From: Kibdelosporangium philippinense
GTDB lineage: Bacteria > Actinomycetota > Actinomycetes > Mycobacteriales > Pseudonocardiaceae
DNA: 64,000 nt
Assembly: GCF_021390435.2 (NCBI RefSeq)
Contig: NZ_JAJVCN010000004.1
Span: 1,902,501-1,966,500, forward strand
Direction: 5' to 3'
Shown: in pieces, positions 51,231 through 59,344 of the stretch
How positions within the stretch are numbered: the first letter of the stretch is position 1
Layout: every line of letters starts with the position of its first letter
Notes under the pieces: model-generated
Told to the model about the DNA's origin: nothing
Databases searched by the model: none
The model's input: the letters and a program-made list of their open reading frames with translations, nothing else
Made by a program: the position numbers and the translations under genes

Positions 51231-51668
51231 TCACCGGGGCAGCTTGACGACCGTGAGGAAGAAGTCGTCGATCTGGCGCACTGCTTGAACGAACCGGTCG
51301 AAGTCAACTGGTTTTGTCACGTAGGCGTTGGCGTGCAGCTGATAGCTGCGCAGGATGTCTTCCTCGGCCTCGGACGTGGTGAGGATGACGACCGGAATGA
51401 TCCTCAGGTCGTCGCTGCTCTTGAGCTCGGCAAGCACTTCCTGGCCGTTCTTGCGCGGCAGGTTGAGGTCGAGCAGGATCAGGCCGGGCCTCGGCGCGTC
51501 TTCGTAAGGCGCCTCGCCCCGGACGAACTTCATCGCTTCGACGCCGTCGCTGACCACGTGCAACGTGTTGCTGACTTTGTTGTCCGCCAACGCTTCCCTG
51601 GCCATCAGCACATCGCCCGGGTCGTCTTCGACGAGCAGGATGTCGATTGGACGCAGCGCTTCTGTCAT
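51231..51668 (-). CDS. CheY-like response regulator (Rcp1 type)
   Basis: A 145-residue single receiver domain. The acidic pair is in LLVEDDPGD, the phosphoacceptor is D67 of LILLDLNLP, and the conserved lysine is in YVTKPVDFDRF. It lacks an output domain, as in the Rcp1/phytochrome group. The last gene of a three-gene operon, it overlaps the histidine kinase stop as ATGA (51665-51668). It should receive phosphate from that kinase. Confidence 0.95.
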   Translation of the reverse strand: MTEALRPIDILLVEDDPGDVLMAREALADNKVSNTLHVVSDGVEAMKFVRGEAPYEDAPRPGLILLDLNLPRKNGQEVLAELKSSDDLRIIPVVILTTSEAEEDILRSYQLHANAYVTKPVDFDRFVQAVRQIDDFFLTVVKLPR

Positions 51669-53104
51669 GGTTTCTTCTCCCGAACGGGCAGCGTGAACCG
51701 GAAGGTCGTACGGCCGTTCGTGGCCGATGTGTCCAGCCAGATCCGTCCGCCGTGGTATTCAACGATCTTACGGGCCATCGCCAGGCCGATACCTGTGCCC
51801 GGATAGGCAGCCCGAGAGTGCAGCCGCTGGAAGATCACGAAGATCCGGTCAGCGTAGTCCGGCTCGATCCCAATTCCGTTGTCACTCACCGCGAACACCC
51901 ACTCGGTGCCCTCCCGCGTCGCGTCGATCTCGATCCGCAGCGGCTCTTGCCCGCGAAACTTGATGGCGTTGCCGATCAGGTTCTGCATCATCGTGGTCAG
52001 CAAAGACTCTTCGCCGTGCACGGTCGGCAGCTCGGAAACCGCGATGTCCACATCGGCCGCATCGAGGTTGCCAACAGCCGTTCGCACAACGGATCCCATG
52101 TCGACATCGGTGAATTCGCCAGTGCGACGGCCAACCCGGGAGAACGCGAGCAGGTCGTTGATCAGGACCTGCATCCGGGTCGCACCGTCCACAGCGAACT
52201 CGATGTACTGCTCGCCACGTTCGTCCAGCTGGCCCTGGTATCGGCGCTGGATCAACTGGCAGAAGCTGGTCACCTTGCGCAGCGGCTCCTGCAGGTCGTG
52301 TGAGGCGACGTAAGCGAACTGCTCAAGGTCCGAATTGGACCGTTGTAGCTCCTCGGTCTCCGCGGCCAGCCGTTGGCGCAGCGCCTCGACGTCCTTGGCC
52401 AGCTCTTTGAGTTCCTGCGGGCCGTCGCCTGGCGGAATGGCGTGGAAGATGTCGTCGGTGGCCGACCGGATCTCACTGGCCAACGCGAAGACCGGGCGCG
52501 CGACCCGTCGATGGAACCCCAACACCAGCAGTACGAACAGAATCACCAGCAGCGCGACAATGACGATGAACACGATCGGCAGCAGGATTGCCGAGCGCTG
52601 CAGAGTTTCCCGATTGGACTCGCGCTCGGCGGTCAGGTTGTTTCGCTGTGTTTCCAGTGCCGAGCGGACCTCGTCGAATTGCACTTTCCCGGTTTCGACA
52701 AGGGTTTGATCGTTCGGCGCGCCGACCATTCGTTCGGCGGTCGAGTGCCATTCGGCGGTTTTCTCAAGCACGACAGCCAAATCATCGCCGGCCCGCGTCC
52801 CATCGACCGCACCGAGGCGCCGCATGTCGGCGACGGACTGCTCCTGCTGAGCACGCCCTTCCTGGTACGGTGTAAGGAAATCGACGCGACCGGTCAGCAG
52901 AAATCCCCGCAGTCCGGTTTCCTGGTCGAGCAGGGACGTCTCCAGCTCACGCTGCTCGATGAGCTCAGGATCGATCTGGTCGACCACCCGCAGACGCGCC
53001 TGGCCCAGCTGCGTCAGGCCGATCACGCCACCCGTGACCGCCGCCGCGAGCACGATGGCCTCGACGACGATCAGGTAGAGCACCCATCGGCGAAGCGTGT
53101 TCAT
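51665..53104 (-). CDS. Sensor histidine kinase with CHASE3 and HAMP domains
   Basis: A 479-residue membrane kinase. One helix at 10-31 and another at about 172-197 flank a CHASE3 sensor domain outside the cell (LETSLLDQETGLRGFLLTGR). A HAMP region follows, then the phosphoacceptor H269 in FAYVASHDLQEPLRK. The ATPase domain contains NLIGNAIKF, FAVSDNGIGIEPDY and GTGIGLAMARKIVEYHGG. It overlaps the SpoIIE gene at its start and the response regulator at its end, four bases each. The signal is unknown. Confidence 0.95.
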   Translation of the reverse strand: MNTLRRWVLYLIVVEAIVLAAAVTGGVIGLTQLGQARLRVVDQIDPELIEQRELETSLLDQETGLRGFLLTGRVDFLTPYQEGRAQQEQSVADMRRLGAVDGTRAGDDLAVVLEKTAEWHSTAERMVGAPNDQTLVETGKVQFDEVRSALETQRNNLTAERESNRETLQRSAILLPIVFIVIVALLVILFVLLVLGFHRRVARPVFALASEIRSATDDIFHAIPPGDGPQELKELAKDVEALRQRLAAETEELQRSNSDLEQFAYVASHDLQEPLRKVTSFCQLIQRRYQGQLDERGEQYIEFAVDGATRMQVLINDLLAFSRVGRRTGEFTDVDMGSVVRTAVGNLDAADVDIAVSELPTVHGEESLLTTMMQNLIGNAIKFRGQEPLRIEIDATREGTEWVFAVSDNGIGIEPDYADRIFVIFQRLHSRAAYPGTGIGLAMARKIVEYHGGRIWLDTSATNGRTTFRFTLPVREKKP

Positions 53105-54282
53105 CGGTGGCTCAGCAGGGCCAGCGCCACATCGTCGTCCAACGGCCCTTGATTGAGGTCGACGACCGTGGCGATCAACCGGTCAAGCACGGCCAACGGC
53201 TCCGAACGCCAATCCGGATGGGCACGAAGGTCGTCGAGCACCAGCTCCGCCATGTTCTCGTGACCGAGCCGGTCGGGTCTGCCGTGTACTTTGCCCTCGA
53301 ACACGCCATCGGTGTAGAGCAGCAGGGACCAGCCGGGGCTCAGCTCGACATCAACCGGTTCCCACGCGGCGTCGGGCAGTAGCCCAAGTGGGACACCGAG
53401 ATGATCCATTGGCAGCAACCGCCCGGCATCCCCGTCGATCAGCAGCGGCGGCGGATGGCCTGCCAGGCGCATCCGCAGCGACCGCCTGTCCGGCGCGACA
53501 CTGATCACGCACAACGTGGCGAAGGAATGGTTGATCCGCTCGTGTCGTAGGACGACCTCGATCGTGTGCAGCACGTCGCCGGTCGGCAGACCCGCCAAAA
53601 CCAGGGAACGCCAAGCGATCCGCAGCGCCACACCCAGCGCGGCCTCGTCCGGGCCGTGCCCGCTGACGTCACCGATGATCACGTGCAGCGTGCCATCCGG
53701 CAGCTCGACGGCATCGTAGAAATCGCCGCCCAGCAACGTGCCATCGCGCCCCGGCCGGTAGCGCGCGACGAGGTTCAGGCTCGGGTCGGTCAGCAGCGGC
53801 GCGGGCAAGAGGCCTCGTTCCAGACGCCGGTTTTCGTCCGCCACCAGCCGTTGCTCCAGCAGCTGCCGCTCGGCTTCTTCGGCGCGCTTACGTTCCCACG
53901 CGTACCGCAACGCCTTGACGAGCAACGGACCGTCCACCTGGTCCTTGACCAGGTAATCCTGGGCACCGGCAGCTACGGCCGCGACACCGATCGCCTCATC
54001 ACGGTGGCCCGTCAGCACGACCACGGCCGTTCCCGGCGCGTGCTGCCTCACCCTGGTCAATGCCGTGAGCCCCATGGCGTCGGGCAGCTGAAGGTCAAGC
54101 AGGACGCAGTCGACTCGTGGCGCGCTCAACGCGGCCGCGAGGGTGTCCACCCGGTGCAGGACAACGTGCCCGGCCAGGTCCGCGAGCAGCTCGGACACCA
54201 GGAAGGCGTCACCGTCGTCGTCTTCGACGAGCAGCACGCGCAACGGCTGACCCGCCCTCGGCGGCGCGTCCAGAACGTCCAC
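53101..54282 (-). CDS. Receiver-SpoIIE phosphatase (PP2C) fusion protein
   Basis: A 393-residue two-domain regulator. The receiver has D63 in CVLLDLQLP and the conserved K in YLVKDQVDG. After a coiled coil (about 130-155), the PP2C/SpoIIE domain has LLGGDFYDAVEL, GDVSGHGPDEAAL, LLYTDGVFE and LDDDVALALL, the metal-binding aspartates. It probably dephosphorylates an anti-sigma-factor antagonist when phosphorylated. No STAS or RsbW gene adjoins it. GTG at 54282 has AGGGAG upstream. First of the three-gene signalling operon. Confidence 0.94.
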   Translation of the reverse strand: MDVLDAPPRAGQPLRVLLVEDDDGDAFLVSELLADLAGHVVLHRVDTLAAALSAPRVDCVLLDLQLPDAMGLTALTRVRQHAPGTAVVVLTGHRDEAIGVAAVAAGAQDYLVKDQVDGPLLVKALRYAWERKRAEEAERQLLEQRLVADENRRLERGLLPAPLLTDPSLNLVARYRPGRDGTLLGGDFYDAVELPDGTLHVIIGDVSGHGPDEAALGVALRIAWRSLVLAGLPTGDVLHTIEVVLRHERINHSFATLCVISVAPDRRSLRMRLAGHPPPLLIDGDAGRLLPMDHLGVPLGLLPDAAWEPVDVELSPGWSLLLYTDGVFEGKVHGRPDRLGHENMAELVLDDLRAHPDWRSEPLAVLDRLIATVVDLNQGPLDDDVALALLSHR

Positions 54283-54344
54283 ACGGCTCCCTGAGGCGTG
54301 GCCCGGATGATCTGTGTCGGCTGTGGTCTCAACCGGCGATCATC

Positions 54345-54569
54345 TTACGGGTCAGCCCGATAAGCCAGCAGGTCGCCAGGCTGACATTCCAGCACCGCGC
54401 AGAGCGCGCCGAGCGTGGAGAACCGGATCGCGCGGGCCCGGTCGTTCTTCAGCACCGACAAGTTCACAATGGACACTCCGACCCGCGCGGACAGTTCGGT
54501 CAGCGTCATCCCGCGTTGGGCGAGCACGCGGTCGAGGTTGACGTAGACACCGTGGTCCTCAGGCGCCAT
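54345..54569 (-). CDS. Cro/CI-type helix-turn-helix regulator (YozG-like)
   Basis: A 74-residue DNA-binding protein: VNLDRVLAQRGMTLTELSAR and VGVSIVNLSVLKNDRARAIR form the HTH_26-type domain. Such small regulators regularly follow DUF2975 membrane proteins. The ATG at 54569 shares one base with the DUF2975 stop (TGATG), so translation is coupled. It may bind the palindromes upstream of the DUF2975 gene. Confidence 0.9.
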   Translation of the reverse strand: MAPEDHGVYVNLDRVLAQRGMTLTELSARVGVSIVNLSVLKNDRARAIRFSTLGALCAVLECQPGDLLAYRADP

Positions 54570-55201
54570 CACACCGTCCCGTCGAGTTCCTCGCACATCG
54601 CCGTGCTCACCCGCATGATCCGGCCGAACGAGATCATGATGATCCCGAGGAACAGCGCGACCTCCGGCCAGTCCCAGCCGCCGAGCCAGCTCAGCCCGGG
54701 AATCGGCTCGAGGACCATGGAGTTGGTCAGCCAGAACCGCACCACCGACTCCAGCAGGGTCACGCCGAGCCCGGCCACGATCACGTACACGCCGACCGAC
54801 TTCAGCAGGCCTGGCACGCGGTCACCGAAGAGCCCTTCTCGCCGCATACCCCGGAACAGGCGCAAGAAGAGCAATAGACCACCGACCAGCGCCAGAAAGC
54901 CCGGCACCACCGTAAGGGCGCCGAGTAGACGCTGGCCGAAATCCGGTGTGCTGTCGCAGAGCGACACGACCACGGCCGACGAGACGACTCCCTCCGCCGG
55001 ATTACCGACCAAGTTCGGCACGCTCTGCGGCACGTACACGACCCCGGATGGCGCCTCGACGCACACGCTCGGGCCGCCGATGCCCATGGTGCTGCTCGAT
55101 CCCCAGATCGCCGCGGGCACGGACAGAACAACGACCACGGCAAGCAGACTGATGATGATCTTGACCGTGCTGTCCATCGGTTCCAGCGGATCCCGTTGCA
55201 T
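54569..55201 (-). CDS. DUF2975 family membrane protein
   Basis: A 210-residue protein with four helices: TVKIIISLLAVVVVLSVPAA near 12, LGALTVVPGFLALVGGLLLF near 93, then VGVYVIVAGLGVTLLESVVR and a last one before RIMRVSTAMCEEL. The loop between helices 1 and 2 holds two cysteines. A GGGGG purine tract precedes the ATG. It forms a two-gene operon with the YozG-like regulator; function not established. Confidence 0.88.
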   Translation of the reverse strand: MQRDPLEPMDSTVKIIISLLAVVVVLSVPAAIWGSSSTMGIGGPSVCVEAPSGVVYVPQSVPNLVGNPAEGVVSSAVVVSLCDSTPDFGQRLLGALTVVPGFLALVGGLLLFLRLFRGMRREGLFGDRVPGLLKSVGVYVIVAGLGVTLLESVVRFWLTNSMVLEPIPGLSWLGGWDWPEVALFLGIIMISFGRIMRVSTAMCEELDGTV

Positions 55202-55213
55202 GATACCCCCTGT

Positions 55214-55253
55214 TTATCGACTATCGATAAGTTACTTAACGATAATCGTTAAG
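55214..55253. promoter_or_regulatory. Two adjacent palindromic operators
   Basis: TTATCGA-CTA-TCGATAA (55214-55230) and CTTAACGAT-A-ATCGTTAAG (55235-55253) are both perfect and share an ATCGTTAA/ATCGATAA half-site. They lie 13 bases upstream of the DUF2975 gene and 26 upstream of the HAD gene. The 4-bp gap places both palindromes in the same promoter region. Confidence 0.75.
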
Positions 55254-55266
55254 TCAACGGGCCTAC

Positions 55267-55272
55267 TAGAGT
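55267..55272 (+). promoter_or_regulatory. -10-like element of the HAD gene, leaderless
   Basis: TAGAGT ends six bases before GTG 55279, with no ribosome site between. Confidence 0.42.
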
Positions 55273-55278
55273 GAGCGG

Positions 55279-55878
55279 GTGGAGTCACTCGCCGAGCGGA
55301 CCGAACACTTCCCCGATCTCCGGGCGTTGATCTTCGACCTGGACGGCACCCTGGTCGACACGAAGGCCAACAACCGCCGTGCCCTGTACGCCACGTTCGC
55401 GACCCAAGGCGTACGGCCCGAGGACATGCCCTCGGCGCCAGAGGGAACGGGATTCGTTGACTGGTGCGCGCTGCTGGTCGCCGAAGGCCTGCTGTCCCCC
55501 GATGTCTCCGTGCCCGCGTTGCAGGAGATCTGCGAGAAGGAAACGCTGCGCACGATCCACGATGTCCGCGAGATCGAAGCCGTCGCCGAATTCGCCCGAT
55601 GGGCTGAACGCCGGTTTCCACTCGCGCTGGCGACTGGGAGCTCGCGGGCGATCGTGGATTCGTTGCTGGCGGCGACCGGGTTGCGCAGGTTGTTCGATGT
55701 CGTTGTGACCAGGGACGAGGTGGCGAACGGCAAACCGGCGCCGGATCTTTTCCTGCGTGCGGCCGAATTGCTTGATGTGGCGCCCGCGCGGTGTGTGGTT
55801 CTGGAGGACACGCAGGTCGGGTTGGATGCCGCCGATCGGGCCGGGATGGGCGCTATGGACGTACGACCGTACCGATGA
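55279..55878 (+). CDS. HAD superfamily hydrolase (beta-phosphoglucomutase-like)
   Basis: A 199-residue HAD phosphatase/mutase. Motif I is LIFDLDGTLVDT (nucleophile D19, general acid D21), motif II LALATGSSRAIV, motif III K in GKPAPDLFLRAAE and motif IV VVLEDTQVGLDAA. A small helical cap lies between motifs I and II. It acts on a phosphorylated sugar or other small phosphate ester. GTG 55279 is preceded by TAGAGT, not a ribosome site. It overlaps the TetR gene convergently by 26 bases. Confidence 0.92.
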   Translation: MESLAERTEHFPDLRALIFDLDGTLVDTKANNRRALYATFATQGVRPEDMPSAPEGTGFVDWCALLVAEGLLSPDVSVPALQEICEKETLRTIHDVREIEAVAEFARWAERRFPLALATGSSRAIVDSLLAATGLRRLFDVVVTRDEVANGKPAPDLFLRAAELLDVAPARCVVLEDTQVGLDAADRAGMGAMDVRPYR

Positions 55879-56488
55879 CTTTCGCGGTTTCGGCGTCGTA
55901 CGTCGCGGTCGCCGAGACCATCGCGAGCAGCTGGTCGACGAGCCAGTTCTCCAGCTGTTCCCTTGGCAGATTGCGTTCTTGCAGCCAGGTCAACGTGGTT
56001 CCCTCGACCACCGCGGTCCAGCAGTTCAACGTCAGCAACGCCAGCGGCGACGGTTCCCGCACGCCCGTCCGGGCAAGGATTTCCGCGACGGCGTGCCTGC
56101 GGACATCGTCGACCACCGCGCCGGTTTCCGCAGTCGCCACAACGGATCCTCCACGCAGCAACGCGATGAACGCGGCCGCGTGCGACTCGGCGAACGAGAT
56201 GAATTCACCGATCAACGACCGGAGTTGGTCGAGTAGTGGGCCTTCCGCTGGCGCGGCGAACTTGGCGATCAGCCCGTCGGCGGCGAAGCGCAGTGAAGCG
56301 ACGTAGATCTCGGTGGGGCTGGAGAAGTACCGGTAGAACAGCGCTCGGGACACGTCCGCGGCCGCGGCGATGTCGTCGATCGAGACCTGCTCGTACGGGC
56401 GGGTGCCGTACAGCTCGATCGCGGCTTCCAGCAGCTGCATGCGCCGCTGCTCTGGCGCCATCCGGCGCTGTGTCCTCACCAGGCTCAT
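55853..56488 (-). CDS. TetR family transcriptional regulator
   Basis: A 211-residue regulator. Residues 12-60 are the helix-turn-helix (MQLLEAAIELYGTRPYEQVS, IDDIAAAADVSRALFYRYFSS). The ligand domain follows. It lies seven bases after the ferredoxin-reductase-like gene on the same strand. It therefore likely belongs to the three-gene operon starting at 58321, whose promoter has a CTGTC-N6-GACAG palindrome that this protein could bind. Confidence 0.9.
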   Translation of the reverse strand: MSLVRTQRRMAPEQRRMQLLEAAIELYGTRPYEQVSIDDIAAAADVSRALFYRYFSSPTEIYVASLRFAADGLIAKFAAPAEGPLLDQLRSLIGEFISFAESHAAAFIALLRGGSVVATAETGAVVDDVRRHAVAEILARTGVREPSPLALLTLNCWTAVVEGTTLTWLQERNLPREQLENWLVDQLLAMVSATATYDAETAKVIGTVVRP

Positions 56489-56495
56489 TCTGGCA

Positions 56496-57482
56496 TCACA
56501 TGTCCAAGACGATCCGGCCGCGGCCTCGGTCGACGCAGATCCTCATGTCGCCACCGTCCACCCGTTTCGTGGTGCACGTCCCGCAGAAACCCTGCCTGCA
56601 CGAGTACGCGACCGCGGGCATGGCTTCGCGGATGACATCCAGTGCCGTGCGGTCCTTCGGGATCTGCAGAACCGTTCCGGTGCGGCGCAGTTCGATCTCG
56701 AATGGACGTCCGTCGACGATCGGTGGCGGCGAGAACCTCTCGTAGTGCAGGCCCGTTGTCCGGTCCACCCGGACACCGGCGATCATCGGCGCCGGGCCGC
56801 AGCAGTAGACGTGTGTGTTGGGCAGGGCCCAGGTCAGCAGTTCCTTGCCACTGACGGGAACGCCGAATTCGGTGTCCGGCCGAATCCAGACTCTGGCTGG
56901 GTCGAGTTCCGCTATCTCGTCAAGGAAGGGCATCGAGTCGCGGCTTCGTCCACAGTAGACAAGGTGCCAGTCCTTGTCCTGCGCGGCTTTGACCATTGGC
57001 AGGATCGGTGTGATGCCGATACCGCCCGCGATGAACAGGTATCTGGGGACGTCGATGAACGGGAAGGCGTTACGCGGGCCTCTGACCGTGACCAAGTCGC
57101 CTTCTTTGATGGCGTGGACTTCCTGGGATCCCGCGCCGAGTTTGCGGACCGCGATCCGGTACGTCCAACGGTCTTCCGGGTCGCCGCATAGGGAATATTG
57201 CCGTTCGGTGCCTGAGGGCAGGCGCAGATCGATGTGACAGCCGGGCTGCCATGTCGGCAGCGGACTCCAGTCCTCTGTGGACATCGTCAGGCTGACGACG
57301 TCCTCGGCCTCGGTTTTGACCTTGCGTACCACCAGTTTCATGCTCAGGCCCTTCGCGGGCTGTTCTGGTGTTTCGCTGCGCATGAAGCGCGTCATCACCT
57401 CGTACGCGCTGATCGCACGCGTGGCGAACTTCCACAGCCGATCCGTGGGACGTCTGCCATACAGATCCGGCGGTGCGCTCAT
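56496..57482 (-). CDS. Ferredoxin-reductase-like flavin/2Fe-2S oxidoreductase (PDR/VanB type)
   Basis: A 328-residue electron-transfer enzyme. The flavin domain has RQYSLCGDPEDRW, the NAD(P)H domain RYLFIAGGIGITPILPM and VYCCGPAPMI. The plant-type ferredoxin domain at the C-terminus has SCRQGFCGTC with two further cysteine ligands in the TKRVDGGDMRICVD part. Such reductases serve Rieske or diiron oxygenases. The start overlaps the upstream metal-dependent hydrolase stop as ATGA (57479-57482), so the two likely work together. Confidence 0.9.
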   Translation of the reverse strand: MSAPPDLYGRRPTDRLWKFATRAISAYEVMTRFMRSETPEQPAKGLSMKLVVRKVKTEAEDVVSLTMSTEDWSPLPTWQPGCHIDLRLPSGTERQYSLCGDPEDRWTYRIAVRKLGAGSQEVHAIKEGDLVTVRGPRNAFPFIDVPRYLFIAGGIGITPILPMVKAAQDKDWHLVYCGRSRDSMPFLDEIAELDPARVWIRPDTEFGVPVSGKELLTWALPNTHVYCCGPAPMIAGVRVDRTTGLHYERFSPPPIVDGRPFEIELRRTGTVLQIPKDRTALDVIREAMPAVAYSCRQGFCGTCTTKRVDGGDMRICVDRGRGRIVLDM

Positions 57483-58321
57483 TGTCCCGCCGCCAACGCC
57501 GCCGGCGAGCTCGCCAGGTATGCCACGGCTTGGCTCGTCGAACCTTCCTGCGAGGGGTGGTAGCCGCGCTTGAAGTACCGAAGTGTGGAGGTTGCCAGGT
57601 GTGGCGCGCTTGGCAGCAGGCCACACCTGCCAGCCCTGAAGAAGTCCCGCCAACGGGCTTTGCCGGTTCGTGGATCGCTGGCCATGAGGTACCGGACGCC
57701 GCGAGTCCATTGCCAGACGAGGAACGGGATGGCGACCGCCATTGCCATGACCCGGTTGGCGAACCGGCCGTCGATGTGCATGAAGAGGTCGAACGCCACG
57801 GAACGGTGTTCGACCTCTTCGGCCCCGTGCCAGCGCAGCAGATCCAACATCGTCGGGTCCGCTTTGGCCTCGTCGAGCTTGTGCGAGTCCAGCACCCACT
57901 GGCCGAGGAAGGCAGTCATGTGCTCGACGGCAGCGATGACCGCGAGCCGCGACACCAGCCAGCGTCTGCCGCCGTCCGGCCGGTCGAGCCGGACCCGGAA
58001 GAACCATTCGAGCTGCCGGACGTACGGGCCCGGGTCGATGCCGTGCTTGATCAGGTGGTCCTGAGCGCCTTGATGTGCGGAGGCGTGCATCGCTTCCTGG
58101 CCAATGAAACCGACGACTTCTTCGCGTAGCCGCTCGTCGGTGATCAGCGGCAGGGCCTCCTTGAAGACCTCGACGAACCAGCGCTCGCCTTCGGGCAGGA
58201 GCAGGTGCATCACGTTGAGGACGTGGGTGACCAGTGGCTCACCGGGGACCCAGTGCGCGGGCAGGGCCGACCAGTCGAAGCGCACGTCCCTCGGCCTGAG
58301 CGCGATCTTCTCCGGCTCCAT
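57479..58321 (-). CDS. Predicted metal-dependent hydrolase (PF10118 type)
   Basis: A 280-residue protein. Metal-binding motifs are seen in WFVEVFKEALPLI, FIGQEAMHASAHQ and EEVEHRSVAFDLF, a ferritin-like diiron or dizinc helical bundle. The family is annotated as metal-dependent hydrolase, but its diiron-like pattern and coupling to a ferredoxin reductase make an oxygenase role just as plausible (inference). ATG 58321 chosen; an upstream GTG is in frame at 58339. The promoter carries the CTGTC palindrome. It heads a reductase-TetR operon. Confidence 0.82.
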   Translation of the reverse strand: MEPEKIALRPRDVRFDWSALPAHWVPGEPLVTHVLNVMHLLLPEGERWFVEVFKEALPLITDERLREEVVGFIGQEAMHASAHQGAQDHLIKHGIDPGPYVRQLEWFFRVRLDRPDGGRRWLVSRLAVIAAVEHMTAFLGQWVLDSHKLDEAKADPTMLDLLRWHGAEEVEHRSVAFDLFMHIDGRFANRVMAMAVAIPFLVWQWTRGVRYLMASDPRTGKARWRDFFRAGRCGLLPSAPHLATSTLRYFKRGYHPSQEGSTSQAVAYLASSPAALAAGQ

Positions 58322-58348
58322 GACAGGCCACCTCCACAATGAGACTGA

Positions 58349-58372
58349 CTGTCATGATAGACAGAATGTCAA
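58349..58372 (-). promoter_or_regulatory. TTGACA promoter with CTGTC-N6-GACAG operator
   Basis: The minus strand reads TTGACA (58367-58372), then a palindrome CTGTC-TATCAT-GACAG (58349-58364). The palindrome lies just downstream of the -35 element, within the region RNA polymerase covers, as expected for a TetR repressor site. Confidence 0.65.
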
Positions 58373-58379
58373 CAAGGCT

Positions 58380-59261
58380 CTAGGTGAGCACGGCCAACTC
58401 GCGCCACTCACGCAGCGGCATGACACCCTTCTCAGCCGTCAGGACCTGCAGACAGACGTGATCCGCCCCGGCCGCCAAGTGCTCATCGACCCGCTTGGCG
58501 ATCGCCTCCAGCGAGCCGCCCACGACCAGCGCGTCCACCAACCGATCGCTGCCTCCGCCCTCGAAATCCGTCTCGTCGAAGCCCAGCCTGAGCAGGTTGG
58601 CGCGGTGATGCGGCGCTCCCGCCACGTACGCACCTACGTGCTCACGCTTGAGTTCCTCATTCCCACCAAGGAAAACCGCCTGCTCAACCGCGAGAAACGC
58701 CGCCGGGCCCATGCGTTCACGAGCCATTACCGTGTGCTCAACGGGCACGAAGTACGGGTGCGCACCCCAGGTCAGCTCGGCCGCAAGGTCGAGCATCCTT
58801 GGCCCGAGGGCCGCGAGCACTCGCCGAGGCCGCTCGGCCGACGCCGAGTTCAGCGGGACCTTGTCGAGGTTCGCCAGGTAGTCACGCATCCCCGACACCG
58901 GCTTGCCGCTGAAGGGAATCCGATATCCGGCCGCATCGAGCCGGGACCCGGGCACGCGATGCCCACCAAGACCCAGCACGAACCGGCCCGGGTACTGCTC
59001 CCCCAATGAACGCTCCGCAGCCGCGGTGGCGATCGGATCCCGTAAGTGGATGTTCGCTATCCCGGTCGCCACGACCAGGCGTTTTGTCGCGTCGAGCAGC
59101 AACGCGGCCTGGGATACCGCGTCCCGGCCGAACGCTTCGCCGAACCAGATCGCGCCGAAGCCGAGGTCGTCCAGTTCGGCCGCGGCGTCCCGGACCACTG
59201 CCGCCGGGTGCGGGTCGAACGCGAAGGTCCAGATGCCGAGCCTGCCAAGATCATGCGTCAC
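58380..59261 (-). CDS. F420-dependent luciferase-like oxidoreductase
   Basis: A 293-residue LLM-class flavin/F420 oxidoreductase (GRLGIWTFAFDPHPAAVVRD, DDLGFGAIWFGEAFGRDAVS, ATGIANIHLRDP, GRFVLGLGGHRVPG). The TIGR03620-like pattern of actinobacterial F420 enzymes fits. The GTG at 59261 is chosen, with GGAG about seven bases upstream; a longer open frame upstream is antisense-like. It is divergent from a TetR gene across CCTCCG-type half-sites. The substrate is unknown. Confidence 0.86.
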   Translation of the reverse strand: MTHDLGRLGIWTFAFDPHPAAVVRDAAAELDDLGFGAIWFGEAFGRDAVSQAALLLDATKRLVVATGIANIHLRDPIATAAAERSLGEQYPGRFVLGLGGHRVPGSRLDAAGYRIPFSGKPVSGMRDYLANLDKVPLNSASAERPRRVLAALGPRMLDLAAELTWGAHPYFVPVEHTVMARERMGPAAFLAVEQAVFLGGNEELKREHVGAYVAGAPHHRANLLRLGFDETDFEGGGSDRLVDALVVGGSLEAIAKRVDEHLAAGADHVCLQVLTAEKGVMPLREWRELAVLT

Positions 59262-59287
59262 AGCAAGTCTCCAATAAGATGAGGGTA

Positions 59288-59322
59288 CCTCCGTTTTTCG
59301 AAGCATACGGAGGCTGCCTCCG
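59288..59322. promoter_or_regulatory. CGGAGG/CCTCCG operator cluster
   Basis: Three half-sites occur: CCTCCG (59288-59293), then the perfect palindrome CGGAGG-CTG-CCTCCG (59308-59322). They lie between the divergent F420-type enzyme and TetR genes. The palindrome ends 22 bases before the TetR ATG. Confidence 0.7.
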
Positions 59323-59344
59323 ATTGGCAACGAAGGAGTCAGCG

